A stretch of DNA of 28,325 nucleotides, taken from NCBI RefSeq assembly GCF_000003605.2, contig NW_003144290.1, positions 269,446 through 297,770 of the forward strand. The letters run 5' to 3'. The stretch comes from Saccoglossus kowalevskii (taxonomy: Eukaryota > Hemichordata > Enteropneusta > Harrimaniidae). This document shows positions 10,895-23,547 of the stretch, in pieces (position 1 is the stretch's first letter; each line of letters starts with the position of its first letter). The translations under genes and the position numbers were made by a program. The notes beneath the pieces are model-generated. The model worked only from the letters and a program-made list of their open reading frames with translations, did no database searches and was not told the DNA's origin.

Positions 10895-13800
10895 AAATGT
10901 GGCGCGTCAACAAAAGTCAAAACACCAGTTCGATTGTCGAGATGTTTTAATGTAACGACGTTGTAGTGAAATACGACATCTAATTTATTAAAATTACTAC
11001 GAAATATACATTATGGCATATTCATATAGAACAATGGTCGTCGCGACCGCCTGTGTTAGGTATGGGGCTATTACACGTAACAGGGTTGATTCACGTGGGC
11101 AAATGCGTTTAATTTAATATAAATAATAACACGGTCACACAAAAAAACAAAACAACGGCTATTTTACTTAAGTGAGAACAGATCTCATAGGTGTTTAATA
11201 AATATTCCGCTATGGATGTCAATGAAACCTATAGCTGAAGCCGGAGTACCACTCATCGACTGTGTCCACAACATTCAATTACGCGTAAGGACGCTTTGAC
11301 ATTTCGTTCTTTTAATACCATTCAAACTGTACAACTATTCAATAAAACGGCAAGTTCAAATACATGTACTTGTCAAACACATTAGCAATGTGTTCAAATA
11401 TGCCTTGGTAAAATCAAGTGCATGTTTTTGCTGACGGTTGTCTCCGTCTCAATTCATTGTGAACATGTTGTCTATTGCATTGTGGCGGTGTCTACAAACA
11501 AAAAACGTGGCGGTAAATGGGTCTATTTTTCTAGTTGAGAGCGCGAGAGTCGCGAGTCTTATTCTTTTCTCCAAAAAGAGTTCCATTCTATTGGAAAGTC
11601 TCGTTATTTTGCCGACCACAACGAGATGTCGGCGTCCATTTACATTCAAGGTCTATGTAATTGCCACATACAAAGGTACAAAGTATGGTACCTTCATCAT
11701 TCTCCGTATTTACTGAGCCTCATCAAACACCGTGACAGTAAGATGTATTGTACCATCTAACGGTTGATTCATTGAACTGAACTGAGCTGAGATTGGCATG
11801 TTTTTGTGAATCTGCTACAAATGCGTCCCTTTGCGTTTATCCTCATTATAAAAGCCAAGATATTGTCTAATGGCTCAAAGTGTGCCATCGTTAGACGCAC
11901 AGACGTATGTATTTACTACGAAGAATCGCTGTCAAAATATCATCAATATATCTGTATTGTGTCAGGCAATAACCAATATAACCTCGTCTATTCATCGATG
12001 GAATGAAGAAAAAAACAGGGTTTCTGCACGTTGCAATATTAAAGATGCTTTCACAGAATACACATATGTGAAGCGATGACAGTGTATCATCTACATATTG
12101 GGGCGAATTGAATAACATTTTCGTGCACAAAACAGGTTTTGTTATTTCAGCACTCAAGTTTTACGAATTTTACCTACATTTAAAAAATAAAGTTTAACTA
12201 TAATAATATATATAATAGTTGGTTACTATAACCACTAGTAGCTGATTCAACTGTTGACGCATAAATATGGCGATACTGTAGAAAAAGCCGCACAATTTTT
12301 GAAAAAAATATCTGGTTAACGTCCCCTCTTTGTGAGAAATAGCATGTATATACTATACTAATCACAATTATGGGTTCTCCTGTACCAAATTTCCAGCTTA
12401 CTAGTTGTTTATATTTAGACAGGCAATCTAAATTAAAACTGCCAGCTGTGTTTTACAAAAAAAAATTGTACCTGTGTTCAGTTATTAAATTACGGCACGG
12501 TACTTGTTTGTATATACAAAGCCACACATATACCACGGTATAATAACCCATCAGAATCATACACAGAATTAAAAAAAAAATCGTGTAATGTCAAAGTTTG
12601 AATGCAATAGCACAATGTTCCATGTCAATCTGTTGCCGTGTTTTTCAGTTGAATCATGTAGCATACATACGTCATCACTCAATACATTGGACATTTTGAT
12701 AATAAGGATATATGACCGGTATTAACACGCGGAAATGACTAGAATAGTAAAGAATGGGAACTTACCTTGCTTTTAATGCATTTCCGTACCTTAATAAGAT
12801 GTTCGTAGTTTTAGTATTATTATATGTGAAACGCGTCCTACTTGAGGTTAATACAACCATTACAATCAATTTATCGCACTTGCGCCATGTTTTTTTTCCT
12901 TGTTGAGAAAATACAACTGTATATGACTGTGCGTCGCCAAGGTTACTACGCTGTTGGCAACACCAATATTGATGTGTTATATGTCAGCTCACTGTTTTCA
13001 TTTTTTTCCCCACAAATAAGATGGGTGTATCGTCCATTACAGTCGTTCATAATGTACTCGTCTGGGACGTGAGATTATCTGCTGGATTATGTCCTATTTA
13101 ACATTTTATTTTGCTTAAAAGAAATTATTCCGTTGTGATATTTCGAACTCGTACAAAGATCTTGAATGTATGAAGAGTCGTTTTTTTACTATGCTTTTGA
13201 GAATTGAGATTTCACATTTTAAAGGATATTGTTTACGTGTTTGCATGAAATTCAATGCGTCTATGCAAATCTTCTCCTGATAATTGGCTAAGGCTTAAAA
13301 ACTAACCTTGAACGTGTTTTCTATTGGGGTGTGTTGACGCTTGTTGAGTGAAAAATTCGAACTCACTGAAGACTATATTTTCAAATTAATACACATCAAT
13401 TCCATACACGTCAAGTGCTGTAACCCGGATGTCAGTTGTCATACTGCTAAAGACATTATACAAAACATACGTTGGGTAGTGACGCAACAAGCGCACGTAT
13501 TTGTTACAATAGAAAGGAGAAAATAACGTTTTTCAATACATAAAATTTCAAAATGGCTGACTTCGTCGGTTTGTTCACTTCATATACCGAATACACTCAT
13601 CATCCTAACAACTTATAGTACTTTTCCGATTTTTTGGAGACATTCTGGTAATAATCAGAAATTTCGTAATCACGATGATTCGATTGTTTTGGCATAATAT
13701 ACATCTTTAATGAGTGAAATCTAAAAACAAGAAAAACTAAATATATTATTTTGTTATAAAATGTAAATAAATGTACGTACGAATTAATTTCTACTATATA

Positions 13801-14576
13801 GAACGCATTGACTATTATATTGCAAAATAATGTTATTAATATAAATGTCGCTGCCTAACGAAAGGTACAATGTACTTGCAATACACTAAAACAGTCTGCT
13901 GTTTAAATATGTAATGTTCTATAAATATGACTAATGTTCCAATTTATAATTTGGTTATTTACAAAACTGCTCCAATAAGTAACTTTATTTAACGTGATCA
14001 GACAGGGTCTGTATTGTTTCTGGTGAAACATTCGTTACCTAACAAACGTAATGTATACGAATAGCAAAAACATACCGCATGTTTTAGATTTTTAAAGAGC
14101 GAACAAGTGAACACGTTTATGAACGAACAAATCGCCACACATTGTAAGTGTTTGGGCGCAATATGGGGGAATGGGACAAATGAACGTTACTGAAATATTC
14201 ATTATCATGATAGCGAACTAGCGAAATAAATTGAGAAATTTAAAATGTTGTAAGTTTCTTGCGTAGGTCATTTAACGGAAATAAACAAATAAAGCGATAT
14301 TATTTTGAAAACCCGTTCCTAATGACGCTGGTTTAGTTTGAGTCGTGAAACAATTTCGTGGATATAACAAGTGCGTGATTGCTAAACGTTATTTAATTAA
14401 GGTAGTATTGGCTAATGCACACACCGTAACGATGTGTTCAAGAAAAGCAGTAATCACACAATGCAATAAGCCTGTATAAAATCCTCTTATTTCGTGTATG
14501 TCTTCGGACGGAATTGTGTGTTACTCAAGATAACGTAATTTTCAGCAACGTACATTCAAAATCATCAATTGTGACT

Positions 14577-14746
14577 ATTTCCGCGTGAACATCTCATAAT
14601 TGAATTGTTTTAAACTCAACTATCAAATGATTTTGCAATCTATGATAACGCACATTTCATTTCATTTCCGTGTGAACATCTCATAATTGAATTGTTTTAA
14701 ACTCAACTATCAAATGATTTTGCAATCTATGATAACGCACATTTCA
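14577..14746. repeat. Tandem duplication, 87-bp unit x2, near identical
   Basis: The unit starting atttccgcgtgaacatctc (14577-14663) is repeated directly at 14664-14746. The only difference I see is C/T in the eighth base, apart from the truncated end of the second copy. Each copy carries the same AT-rich tract (aattgaattgttttaaactc) and ends with aacgcacatttca. The near identity points to a very recent duplication or an assembly duplication. Confidence 0.95.
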
Positions 14747-15390
14747 ACTCAGTATAGTAGATTGTATTCTGAGCGTTTTTGACTGACACGTATATTATTT
14801 TCGTGTGCTCATTTTAGGCCCCAAGTAATTATTATTTTCTGTGCATGAATATTTCACTTTAATAACGAGCTAATAATATAAAGGCATTGTTTATTCAGTG
14901 AGAACAAACTAAAGAAGCCGAAAATATATACTACATCCCTTTTTCAGGCGTGTCCAGCGAGTTGAAAAGAATGAACAGATCGGCGTACGATTTAAAAAAA
15001 ATCCCTAATTCGATAGACGCGCTCGTTATGTGGATTTGTTCCCACAGCATAATTCATTATTCTACTTGTTGATTTGAGACGCAGAGTCCAGAGAATTTTA
15101 TGTACAACACTCTGTACATGCTAGCGCGAGAAAGGCATTAGCCAGTACCTAATTATGCATTGCGAAGAACTGCATCTTTAATGTATATATCACAAATAAT
15201 TTGCGATATTTTATGGTAATTTATTAACATGGTCGATATGCATAATTAGCAGGATGTAATTCATTTCCCCTAAATTCGAAGGGTATTTTTGATCTTAACT
15301 TAATTTGAATGTACGATACACAATGTTTGTAATCTACGTTACATATTCAGTATAAAATTATATATAATCCTACGATATTTTCTCTTAGCT

Positions 15391-15712
15391 TGACGTCAGC
15401 AAATACGAGTGATCACTGTCAGAGTTTTGTATGAATCCGAGCCGCAGGCGACGATTGGTATGTTGACGAATGTATGTTGACGTCAACTTAGCGCGTGCCA
15501 CGGTGTGAACGCCCTGTGCTGTGTGGGGATTTTACACGTCCGCGATAATTGCTCATATTCGTTTGGATTTTTTAAAATGGTCAAACGGTTTGTTTAACTC
15601 CGGAAGCCCCGGACAACGTTCAGACAGCGCCAAACGATAGGTAGTATGTGACGTATGTGCGTTTTTATCTGCCCGTCTTACGTCACACTCTGGTGGCATG
15701 TGGTATAGGAGA
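15391..15712 (+). repeat. Diverged direct repeat, copy 1 (TGACGTCA element)
   Basis: This stretch is colinear with 17204-17730. Block one begins at a TGACGTCA palindrome (15391-15398) and runs through tgaatccgagccgcaggcga to about 15462. Block two (about 15641-15702) contains agtatgtgacgt and ttacgtcacactctgg. A second TGACGTCA lies at 15478-15485. Within block two, TGTGACGTA (15647-15655) and TACGTCACA (15679-15687) are exact reverse complements and could form a 9-bp stem with a 23-base loop. Sequence between the blocks is not alignable with copy 2 by eye. It looks like a dispersed, perhaps non-autonomous, repeat family, or an old local duplication. Confidence 0.65.
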
Positions 15713-17203
15713 GCGAACTGCCATATCAGGTGAAATATTTCAGTGTGATAGAATTTACACTCATTCACACTTTAAAAGTAAAAGCCGACTCTAAACGCGG
15801 ATACAGTATGTTTGAAATTACAATCAAATTGATATTGATATCCAATGTCCTTGGATTTGATTTATGAACATTCTTACCAAAACAAACATTGTTACGGAAA
15901 GGATAACTGAATACAAGTTGTTCAACGAAGTTTCGTTTTGGGATTTTGCATTATGAAATCACTATCTACCGAAAAATAGTACAAGAAACACTACGATAAA
16001 GAACACTACGTTTTCGACATTGTGAAATTCTTTCATTTTCAGGGAGAAAACCCCCCAAAAAACTGATTCTGACAAGATAATTCAGAAAATTATATTAAGA
16101 ATAATTCATAACGAAATGTATTCCCTGTGCACCTATAACTAATTTTCATAATTACCAATTACACAAGATGATTACAGAAAAAAAGATAATTTGCTATATT
16201 CTCTATATTTTTCCTTTCGTTTGTCTAGAATAATGACTGAAGAAGAAGCTGAATAAAATTACAAACTATGTAGTGTGTTCAACAACAACTGTGTATGAAC
16301 ATTAACTTGAATAAATATGATTTTACTTGGTAAAAATACTGTTTTTTCTGCATAAAAACGAAAAAATTTCACAAGGTCAAAAACGAAAAGTCTTTATCGC
16401 ATTTTTAAGAGTACCATGCATGTTCAGTGATGTTTTAACAATAACACAGTTGTATTCCATCCCCATATAAGTGGTTCCAGAACATTTGGATTCACGTGTG
16501 CGAGGTTTTAAAACGCTGCTTAAATGTTGATGATTTAACATACTTTTATTGTTTGGATTTTCTTATCGCTAATTGCACCTCCTTATTGTATTTAATAACA
16601 AAGAGGCATGTACATGTAGGCCACATTTCTTAATCAATGATCACATTTCTTTCGAAAACACACTCTTAATCACTAATCAATTTCCCCAAGTGAAATACAT
16701 CCAAGTTGATTTGTCTATTACAACATGGATGTAGACTCTGCACTGTTATATACAGCTATACATACACGATTAGCGCCCTCACATTCGATGCTATTCTAAG
16801 GGGTCAAACATGTCAACGGTTACTTCATGGTTCAGTTACTAACACTTTCTCATGATTTATATGTAAACTGATCAATATAAATACCATTTACAATTATGTT
16901 CGTTACGCATTGAAAAGAGATCACAGTATTAAGCACCGACTTCCGCCATTTAAGGTTGTGAAATCATTGCATTTTCCGTCTTGGTGTTCACTTTTCGCAA
17001 TTAAATGTTGTTAGGTTAACTATTATGATCCGTAAATACCCTTGGCTTAATAATCAACACAGTTAATGCGGCATATATATCAAGCTTCGGTACATTAGCA
17101 AGGCACGCTACACATTATTATTTAATCTGTTGATTCTAATCTAATAATTATTCAAAAGATTAATATATTTACATATACAATCCCATGATACTCACTCTTG
17201 GAT
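15713..17203. other. Spacer between diverged repeat copies, no assigned gene
   Basis: AT-rich sequence without a recognisable gene. At 16193-16228 a pyrimidine-rich tract ends in ctag, followed by a short frame reading MTEEEAE and a TAA at 16254-16256. AATAAA occurs at 16252-16257 and at 16310-16315. This resembles a terminal exon with 3' UTR, but no upstream exons were found. A second acceptor-like site (tttcattttcag, near 16042) leads into a frame of about 33 codons with no clear donor. Confidence 0.45.
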
Positions 17204-17730
17204 TGACGTCACCAAACAAGAGGGATTACCGCCAGACTTTTTGTGTTAATCCGGGCCACAGGCGAAGATTGGTGCTACTACGGTGGTATTTAAGTGTGTC
17301 TAATTACGTCAGACTAAGAGACATTATCACGTGATTGAGTATTTATCACATGAATATTATCACTGTTGGAGAAAAAGATGAAATTGCGGGGTGTTTAAAC
17401 TGGAACTTTTGCTTAAATAACACCGAATATAAATATATCATGGCGCGCGCGTTAATTTTGTTGACGCAACGGTGTTCTATTTCACGCGAACGTCTTGTGG
17501 ACGCTTTCTCAATTCGCTAGGATTTCATATTTTGGGGAGGTAAGGAATATTTAATTCCGAAAATAAACACATGAGCTCGCCAAAATGAACCATAGTTATC
17601 ATAATCTGTAGTCAGCGGACTCTATATAAATCTACGAGTAATGTTCTCGCAGTATGTGACGTCAAACTATGTGATATGCATTTTTGGTCTGTCTTGCATT
17701 ACGTCACACTGTGGAGACATGTACGTTTTG
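17204..17730 (+). repeat. Diverged direct repeat, copy 2 (TGACGTCA element)
   Basis: This is the partner of 15391-15712. Block one starts at TGACGTCA (17204-17211) and shares ttaatccgggccacaggcga with copy 1, at roughly three quarters identity by eye over about 70 bases. Block two (about 17651-17722) shares agtatgtgacgt and attacgtcacactgtgg and carries TGACGTCA at 17657-17664. TGTGACGT (17655-17662) pairs with ACGTCACA (17701-17708). The centre is about 200 bases longer than in copy 1 and holds an open frame at 17335-17520 that has only a TTG start and no recognisable homology. Confidence 0.65.
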
Positions 17731-19460
17731 CAAGTGATATAGGCATACATACAACCGCTGTCCTTGGCCACGTATGTTGCTCGGTGTCAGTCGTCACATC
17801 GTAGTTACTACTAGTAATTAAAAATACACACGTTCTTCTAAAAAAATATTTGCCCGTATCTTGCTCTAATGCTGGTTCCGTATATGATCAGCAAAAAATA
17901 CATTACACGTGTGACACCCGTAATGCCCGAGGTTATACACGAATATACAAATCCCGACGAAATGAGGTGTTCCCGTATTTAAATGACAAGGTGTCGACAG
18001 CAGAAAGGCTAACACAAGAAGGAAACATATATATATATATGTATCATGTGTCAACAAACACGACACACGTACACCGAATTATTTAGTTACTCGACACAAG
18101 CTAATAGAACAACATACTCTCTTCGATAGAAAAGTATCTAATCTTTACGACGGACTGATTATATATGGTCAGCAAAAAAAAAAAAAAGACAAAACAATTC
18201 AGAATTACTTTATTTATAATGCGTGACACAAATTGTCGTCGCATATTCACGGACCAACAATTGAAATTTTTACATAATGAAAATATATATTCCCCTCTGT
18301 GGTTAGGTTTGTATATTATCTTAATGGCAAATACTTTTCCGTAAAACACTGTCAATGTTTTCAATACATCAGTGCTGAGTGTATTACGTTTATTAAGACG
18401 TGTTATTTTTTTTATACATTACTTAAAGTCATGAATTATATTACGATTAGATGAAGCGGAACATATTTTTTCTGACTGGCACGATAATTTTACTATTTTT
18501 GTGATTTGCGCAAATAACCTCAACAATTCAATCATAACCGTGTTAGGGGGACAAGTTAATCAATGCTCGAGCCATTAATACTACACTCCCTGTTCACTAT
18601 CTCGTGTTAATCATGCGATTAACGCGTGGCTATTGTGCTTCGAGCATCCGTCGTGGGTTGTCTGTAAAGAATAACAGCTTTCCCGAAGTTATAAACAATA
18701 TAACCCGTCCCTTGTATTAGATGGGTTTTTCTGGTTGCAGATTACAAGCAACGCGCATGAACAGAGACAATATTAGTATATATAGAACTGACATACCCGC
18801 GTTTTTTACATCAACCCCAGTAGAGGTCTAGAAATATCTGTCAATAACATTTGTTCAGTTACGTCTCCGTCAGTGGACGAGCCCGGAAATAAAAAAAAAA
18901 TGCGTGCATTGACAGACAGGAAACAAACAACTCAAGTCGTCAAGTGATTTACGTATAATTGATTTTAATCGTTCGTAAATCCGTACAGGTGGTCTTGTAT
19001 ATGACGTCAAAATACAACCAAAATGATTTGGATATAAGCATATAAGCATGGTCATTCATCGCTTTTTATTAATATTTCTTTTCTGAATGTACCACAATAA
19101 GCCGTATTCACTTAGAAAATTGCTTTCAATAGAATCAAGGTATACTCTTGTTATCAAGGTGACCTAGTTACAGGTCATCCGATGTTCGCTATGTTGTTAC
19201 AGTAATATATTGGCATAATAACATTAAGCCTATTAACACTGACGTCACTCCCATGTCGCGTTAATTTTGACACTATATTTTTCATTGCTTACTATGCTCT
19301 AAACATTCTTTACACCCAGCAGCTCGTAAATTTGTAATATTATTGGGAATCAGAAACTCTCTCTACACAAGTGTTGTTAAAAGTCAATAAAATATATATT
19401 TCCTAATCAATTCGTCACAAAAATATGGTAAAAGCTTTTTGTTTTGACGTACAATTATAA
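17731..19460. other. Gene-poor AT-rich region
   Basis: No gene is supported. It contains a (TA)n tract near 18027-18041, a 14-base poly-A at 18174-18187, and TGACGTCA palindromes at 19002-19009 and 19240-19247. Open frames on both strands between 17850 and 18364 have no family resemblance. Confidence 0.55.
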
Positions 19461-19646
19461 CCTTCGGGAGAAGGCGAAGAATAATATGCGGTTATTATGA
19501 GGATACCTCAAGGTATGCACGAAGACTGTACAGCGGGAGTAGCGACAGACGCGCAGCGAAGGTCGATGCAACGGCGTACTGTCTTCGTGCATTTTTTGAG
19601 GTATCCTCGTAATAACTTTATTATTATACATCTTTTTCTTCCAAGG
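19461..19646. repeat. Long imperfect inverted repeat with GC-rich loop
   Basis: The left core arm (19491-19531) and the reverse complement of the right core arm (19576-19616) match at 36 of 41 positions, including gaggatacctcaa and atgcacgaaga. The arms flank a 44-base GC-rich loop (gcgggagtagcgacagacgc and onward) in otherwise AT-rich DNA. Weaker pairing continues outward to about 19461 (ccttcggg) and 19646 (ttccaagg) with equal spacing on both sides. Because of this symmetry, overlapping open frames on opposite strands encode nearly the same string (RIPQ-MHED). That is a by-product and not evidence of protein. Candidates are a MITE-like element, the remains of a foldback transposon, or a transcribed hairpin precursor. 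Confidence 0.85.
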
Positions 19647-22600
19647 ATACATCATGGGAATGCCGAAATCCAACATGTTTAGACGAGAATCCGCAAACTT
19701 CTTTGTGTGGAGTCCGGTCAAACCCCGGTGACAGCCATGTTTTTATTATTATTAGAGGACGCTTACGTGTGTAATCATTCCATATTTTGGATTCGCATTT
19801 TCTAATATGGTAGCATGAAAATACCCTGTAAAATACCGCAAAATTACGACACGCTATAACCTATGGCGTTACGGTGACAGATGTAAAATAATACCGTCTA
19901 TGCAGACACCGGTATACTACAAAACATACACCATATCACTAAAGTATCTAATGTATGTGGGCCATATACGTGATGGATTGGCTTCACAATACGACTGAAT
20001 AATACACCCTGAATACGTGGAAGCGATATGTATTTCGAAATAGGCGCAATATATATCAACTGAAAAAAAATTTCCCAGCCAATAATTCACTGTGTTTTGC
20101 CTACAAAGTATTTTTACTTTTCCTATCAGGTCACTTAATCGAAGATTCTAATTTGAGTTCTGCCATCGTCTCTCTCATCGATACATCCATGAAGTGTGGT
20201 GACGGTCGTAATCCTAAGGATATGCTCATGATACAAAACGCTCGCAAAAAAAAAAACACGTCAGTGAATTCTAAATTTTATAAATGTGACATACTAGTAG
20301 TCACATGGATTTTTTTTAGTTTTAATATATTTTAAATAAAGATGAGTTTAATTAAGTCCTATTTTATCAACAAACTCCCGCCTTGCACGAACTTGAACAA
20401 TTGGATTTACGAATCATGTTTGATTTATTACGCAATTTGAAGATAAATTCCATTTTACAAAATGATAATAGACATCAGGAAGCTGAGTAAGAAAATTGAC
20501 ATCCTTTCGCCTCAATACAAGGAGTCAATCTTTTTGAATTCGAGTGTCCATTAAATAGTACAATACGTGCTTTCCATAGTGAATGTTAAACATTACCATG
20601 ACGACCGAAATGTGCGTTGACATTAAATATATCGTTAAATATATCTTCAATATCGACGAATTTGCTAAACAGCAGACTATAATAAGAATAATCGAAATGT
20701 CATATAGATTCGTCACGTTTTACATGATAGTGCATGGGCCTTTCCCCCACGAAGTAGTATTATGTCGTAATTGGCATGTTCCAGATATTTGTCTCCTTGT
20801 CAGCAAGGTTTACACAGTGTCATAATACACATATACGTCAATTTGAAATATATTGTCTTCAACCGACACAATACGTGATACTCTGATAGCATTGTCACTA
20901 GCACCAACAACATTCTGTTTTGTAATACATTCCTCGTCCCAATAATTTATAACAAGGGTCAGTCCGTTTTTGACTACATTATACAGCAAGAACTGGAACT
21001 GAAAGAGTTATCACACAATTCTATAAAAGTTTACAATCGTCACAAGGTGATAATGATAATAGAAGTATATTGTACTCAATACAATTAGATAATCGGATAA
21101 TAGGATAATCGTTGTCAAGGAAGCTGCTATATTGTCACAATACGTGCATTTCTTTTAATAGGCAGATAATTACCTTGGAATATTTTACATAGTGCAAACC
21201 CTGGTTTCCACGTTACCCGCACGTCATCAATTGTACATTACTATAATTATGAACAACGAATTCTCGTTGTAAAGGTTATCGCACTTTTTAGGCAATGACA
21301 ATTTTAATCAGATATATATGTATTGTAAACATGGCAATCAATAAATTTTCTTTAGCGTCTTGTCAACCTTTATTACATCGTCATAAAAGGTGGATCTTTT
21401 TTTTCGTAATTGTAGTTCGCACGTTTGTGTTTGATTTGAAAGCTGTAAGTGTAGTGCAATGGTTTATTTATGGTGATAGGAAGACCATTTACTGAAAGAA
21501 TCAAACACTATTATCCCGTAAAATGTACGAATTTAGAGATTTTCGATGGGCTGGCTTATCAGTAAATAGCCAACGTCTTAAATACGTTAAAGTGTGTTTT
21601 CGTCTTAAAAACGGCATCTATATTGTCATGCATTTGATGAAACTTAAATTTATAAACGCATTTTAGTCTTGATGGAATAACAGACACACATTTATCATAT
21701 TTGTGGCGAAAAGAACCAATCGATCGATTTATCAGATTCACCATCGTCCACTTTATTAAATTTATTGTCACGTCAGTTTTCAACGTCATTGGATTTATAT
21801 TAAAATGTAATAAAGACTGTCATTTAATGAATATATTATTCAGATGTATTGGTAATTGACCTTCTTCTCTATTGTTGGTCAACGTAGGGAAAGGTAACAC
21901 AGATTATTATTTCGAATATTCGTCCAAAGCTTGTGGTAGTACGCCATTCATACAGTTTTCTGTCAGACCTGAATAATTTTGCAATGACGTCATATTTCCC
22001 CCAACGCACACGTCCGTGAAATGAATTAAACATTAGCAACTATAAAGTAAAAAATATTCAACTTATTTCGTAAATGTATGATTGCATTAAATAATTAATG
22101 ACAATTCGTGAATGACATTACTATTATTAAGGCAAATCATCTTCCCGAAATTGTTCAATTACAACACTGGATAAATCATGCTGATCAATATCTCAAGCCT
22201 ATGATATACGCATGCGCAGTTATTACAAATAATATGTAAGAAGGTCAGTAAAACCCATTTCTATAGCACACATATGTGTCCGTGTTTTAGTTGCCTATAC
22301 AATGACAGTATCCATTTACTCAGTGGTGTCAAGGTTCGTTGCTCGACCAGTTGGTTTCACTGTAACTATCATTTTTCAATTATGTGATATTATTTGGTTT
22401 TATTTCTTAATATACTACCACGTACTGTATGAATAAAGAAGTATGTATGCCGAAATGACAAACACGTATGCGGTTTCGCAACAGCATTTTGAAAGACAAA
22501 ATTAACTTCACCGCGGCAATGTTTGTTTCATTACAGACGCATTATTCACGCGAATCTCTCTAGTATATTTCTGCTCTAATATGATTACATTAGTCCGACA

Positions 22601-23400
22601 ATTCGACAAATACCAACAATATGGTATATTTAAAAGCAAATACAATTAATCTGATAATTTCAGATATTTCATACAAGATTTTAATATTTGGTCATCTAAG
22701 ATCTGTTCGCTGTATTATGGGTATTTACTTTAAAATATAAAGTTGAATTTAAGTGTACTTCAGTTTCCCTGTTCCAGTGTTAATTTGTATGATGATTAAT
22801 TGATGCAAGCAAGCAAGAATGAGCCACTGAGCTAATTTAAACAGAATATTCGCTCATAACATCTTACAGCATTTTGAATTTGGTCGTTGTTTGAGCAGTG
22901 TTGAAATATTGTTTCGAGCGACTTGTTAATGTGCGCCCTCACATGTCAGTGGGTTTGAATACGTGCTTGTTCAGCTGTCTAAAAAAGACGAGAAAGTGGG
23001 GAAAGTAAGTAATCCCCTATTAACAATAGATAGCTGACATGAAAACAAAACTAAGTAATTATTTCCCGTACTACTTCGTTCATTGTGAAATACAAAGATT
23101 AAATTTAGTTATTTTCACTCTATTTACCCGTTATGCGTTTTTTGAAAATATAATATACAATATAAATTTGTTTTATAAATATGTTTTCTACATAAATCAT
23201 TTTAAATAAATATAAAATAGTTAAAGAAAAGTAACCTTTCAATATCTTTGATTGACACCAATAGAGGTGTAACAATAATTGTATATGTTCTTGATGTTAC
23301 CTCTCGAATCTTACCGATGAGGGCGGTAAAACGAGTAGATAATTTAAAACAACAATTCCTTCTTAATAATAATGCCTTCCTTTCTTTTTTCTAACTCTAG
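19647..23400. other. Gene-poor AT-rich region
   Basis: No gene is assigned. An 80-codon ATG ORF lies at 20583-20825 but has AT-rich, unremarkable composition and an overlapping open frame on the other strand. A TGACGTCA palindrome lies at 21985-21992. The stretch upstream of 23401 (cttcctttcttttttctaac) is a strong polypyrimidine tract. Confidence 0.55.
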
Positions 23401-23547
23401 ATGAAGCTTTCACAACTGTTGTCCTGTGTGACAGAACGAATCCACAATTGGCGTGTTTTGTGTATGTGTGTAAATGAAACTTCAGGCGACAACAGGATGT
23501 GTTTTATTCGTTTTCAAACTGAAACACTGTTACTACAGTGCGCATAA
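23401..23547 (+). CDS. Possible exon after a strong acceptor-like site
   Basis: A long pyrimidine tract ending ctctag immediately precedes an ATG at 23401. That frame is open for 48 codons to TAA at 23545-23547 (start MKLSQLLSCV, mildly hydrophobic). Another frame of the same stretch, entered two bases later, reads AFTTVVLCDRTNPQLACFVY and stops at a TGA near 23473, so the phase is undecided. A GTGAGT donor-like site lies near 23581, downstream of both stops. No upstream exon or homology was found. This could be a terminal exon or a chance acceptor. Confidence 0.18.
   Translation: MKLSQLLSCVTERIHNWRVLCMCVNETSGDNRMCFIRFQTETLLLQCA

Larger units (their letters stand above)
10125..15390. other. 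Gene-poor AT-rich region with two tandem duplications
   Basis: No gene is supported. Two tandem duplications (10809-10894 and 14577-14746) are listed separately. A relatively CpG-rich patch near 11500-11650 (gcgcgagagtcgcgag and flanks) is open on both strands, which is a composition effect rather than evidence of a gene. A somewhat GC-richer patch at about 10490-10690 gave no recognisable protein in the frames I read. Confidence 0.55.

Noticed and set aside
11438-11716. 92-codon plus-strand frame and the antisense frame at 11449-11649
   Set aside because: The plus frame has only a TTG start. Both strands are open because the patch is locally less AT-rich, and neither protein is recognisable.
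17335-17520. 61-codon frame inside repeat copy 2
   Set aside because: TTG start, absent from repeat copy 1, no homology recognised.
19455-19721. Overlapping plus- and minus-strand ORFs that both contain a RIPQ-MHED string
   Set aside because: They are produced by the inverted repeat: both strands read the same arm. No family resemblance.
20583-20825. 80-codon ATG ORF
   Set aside because: Rich in Ile, Tyr and Asn codons as expected from AT-rich DNA, overlapped by an open antisense frame, and no motif.
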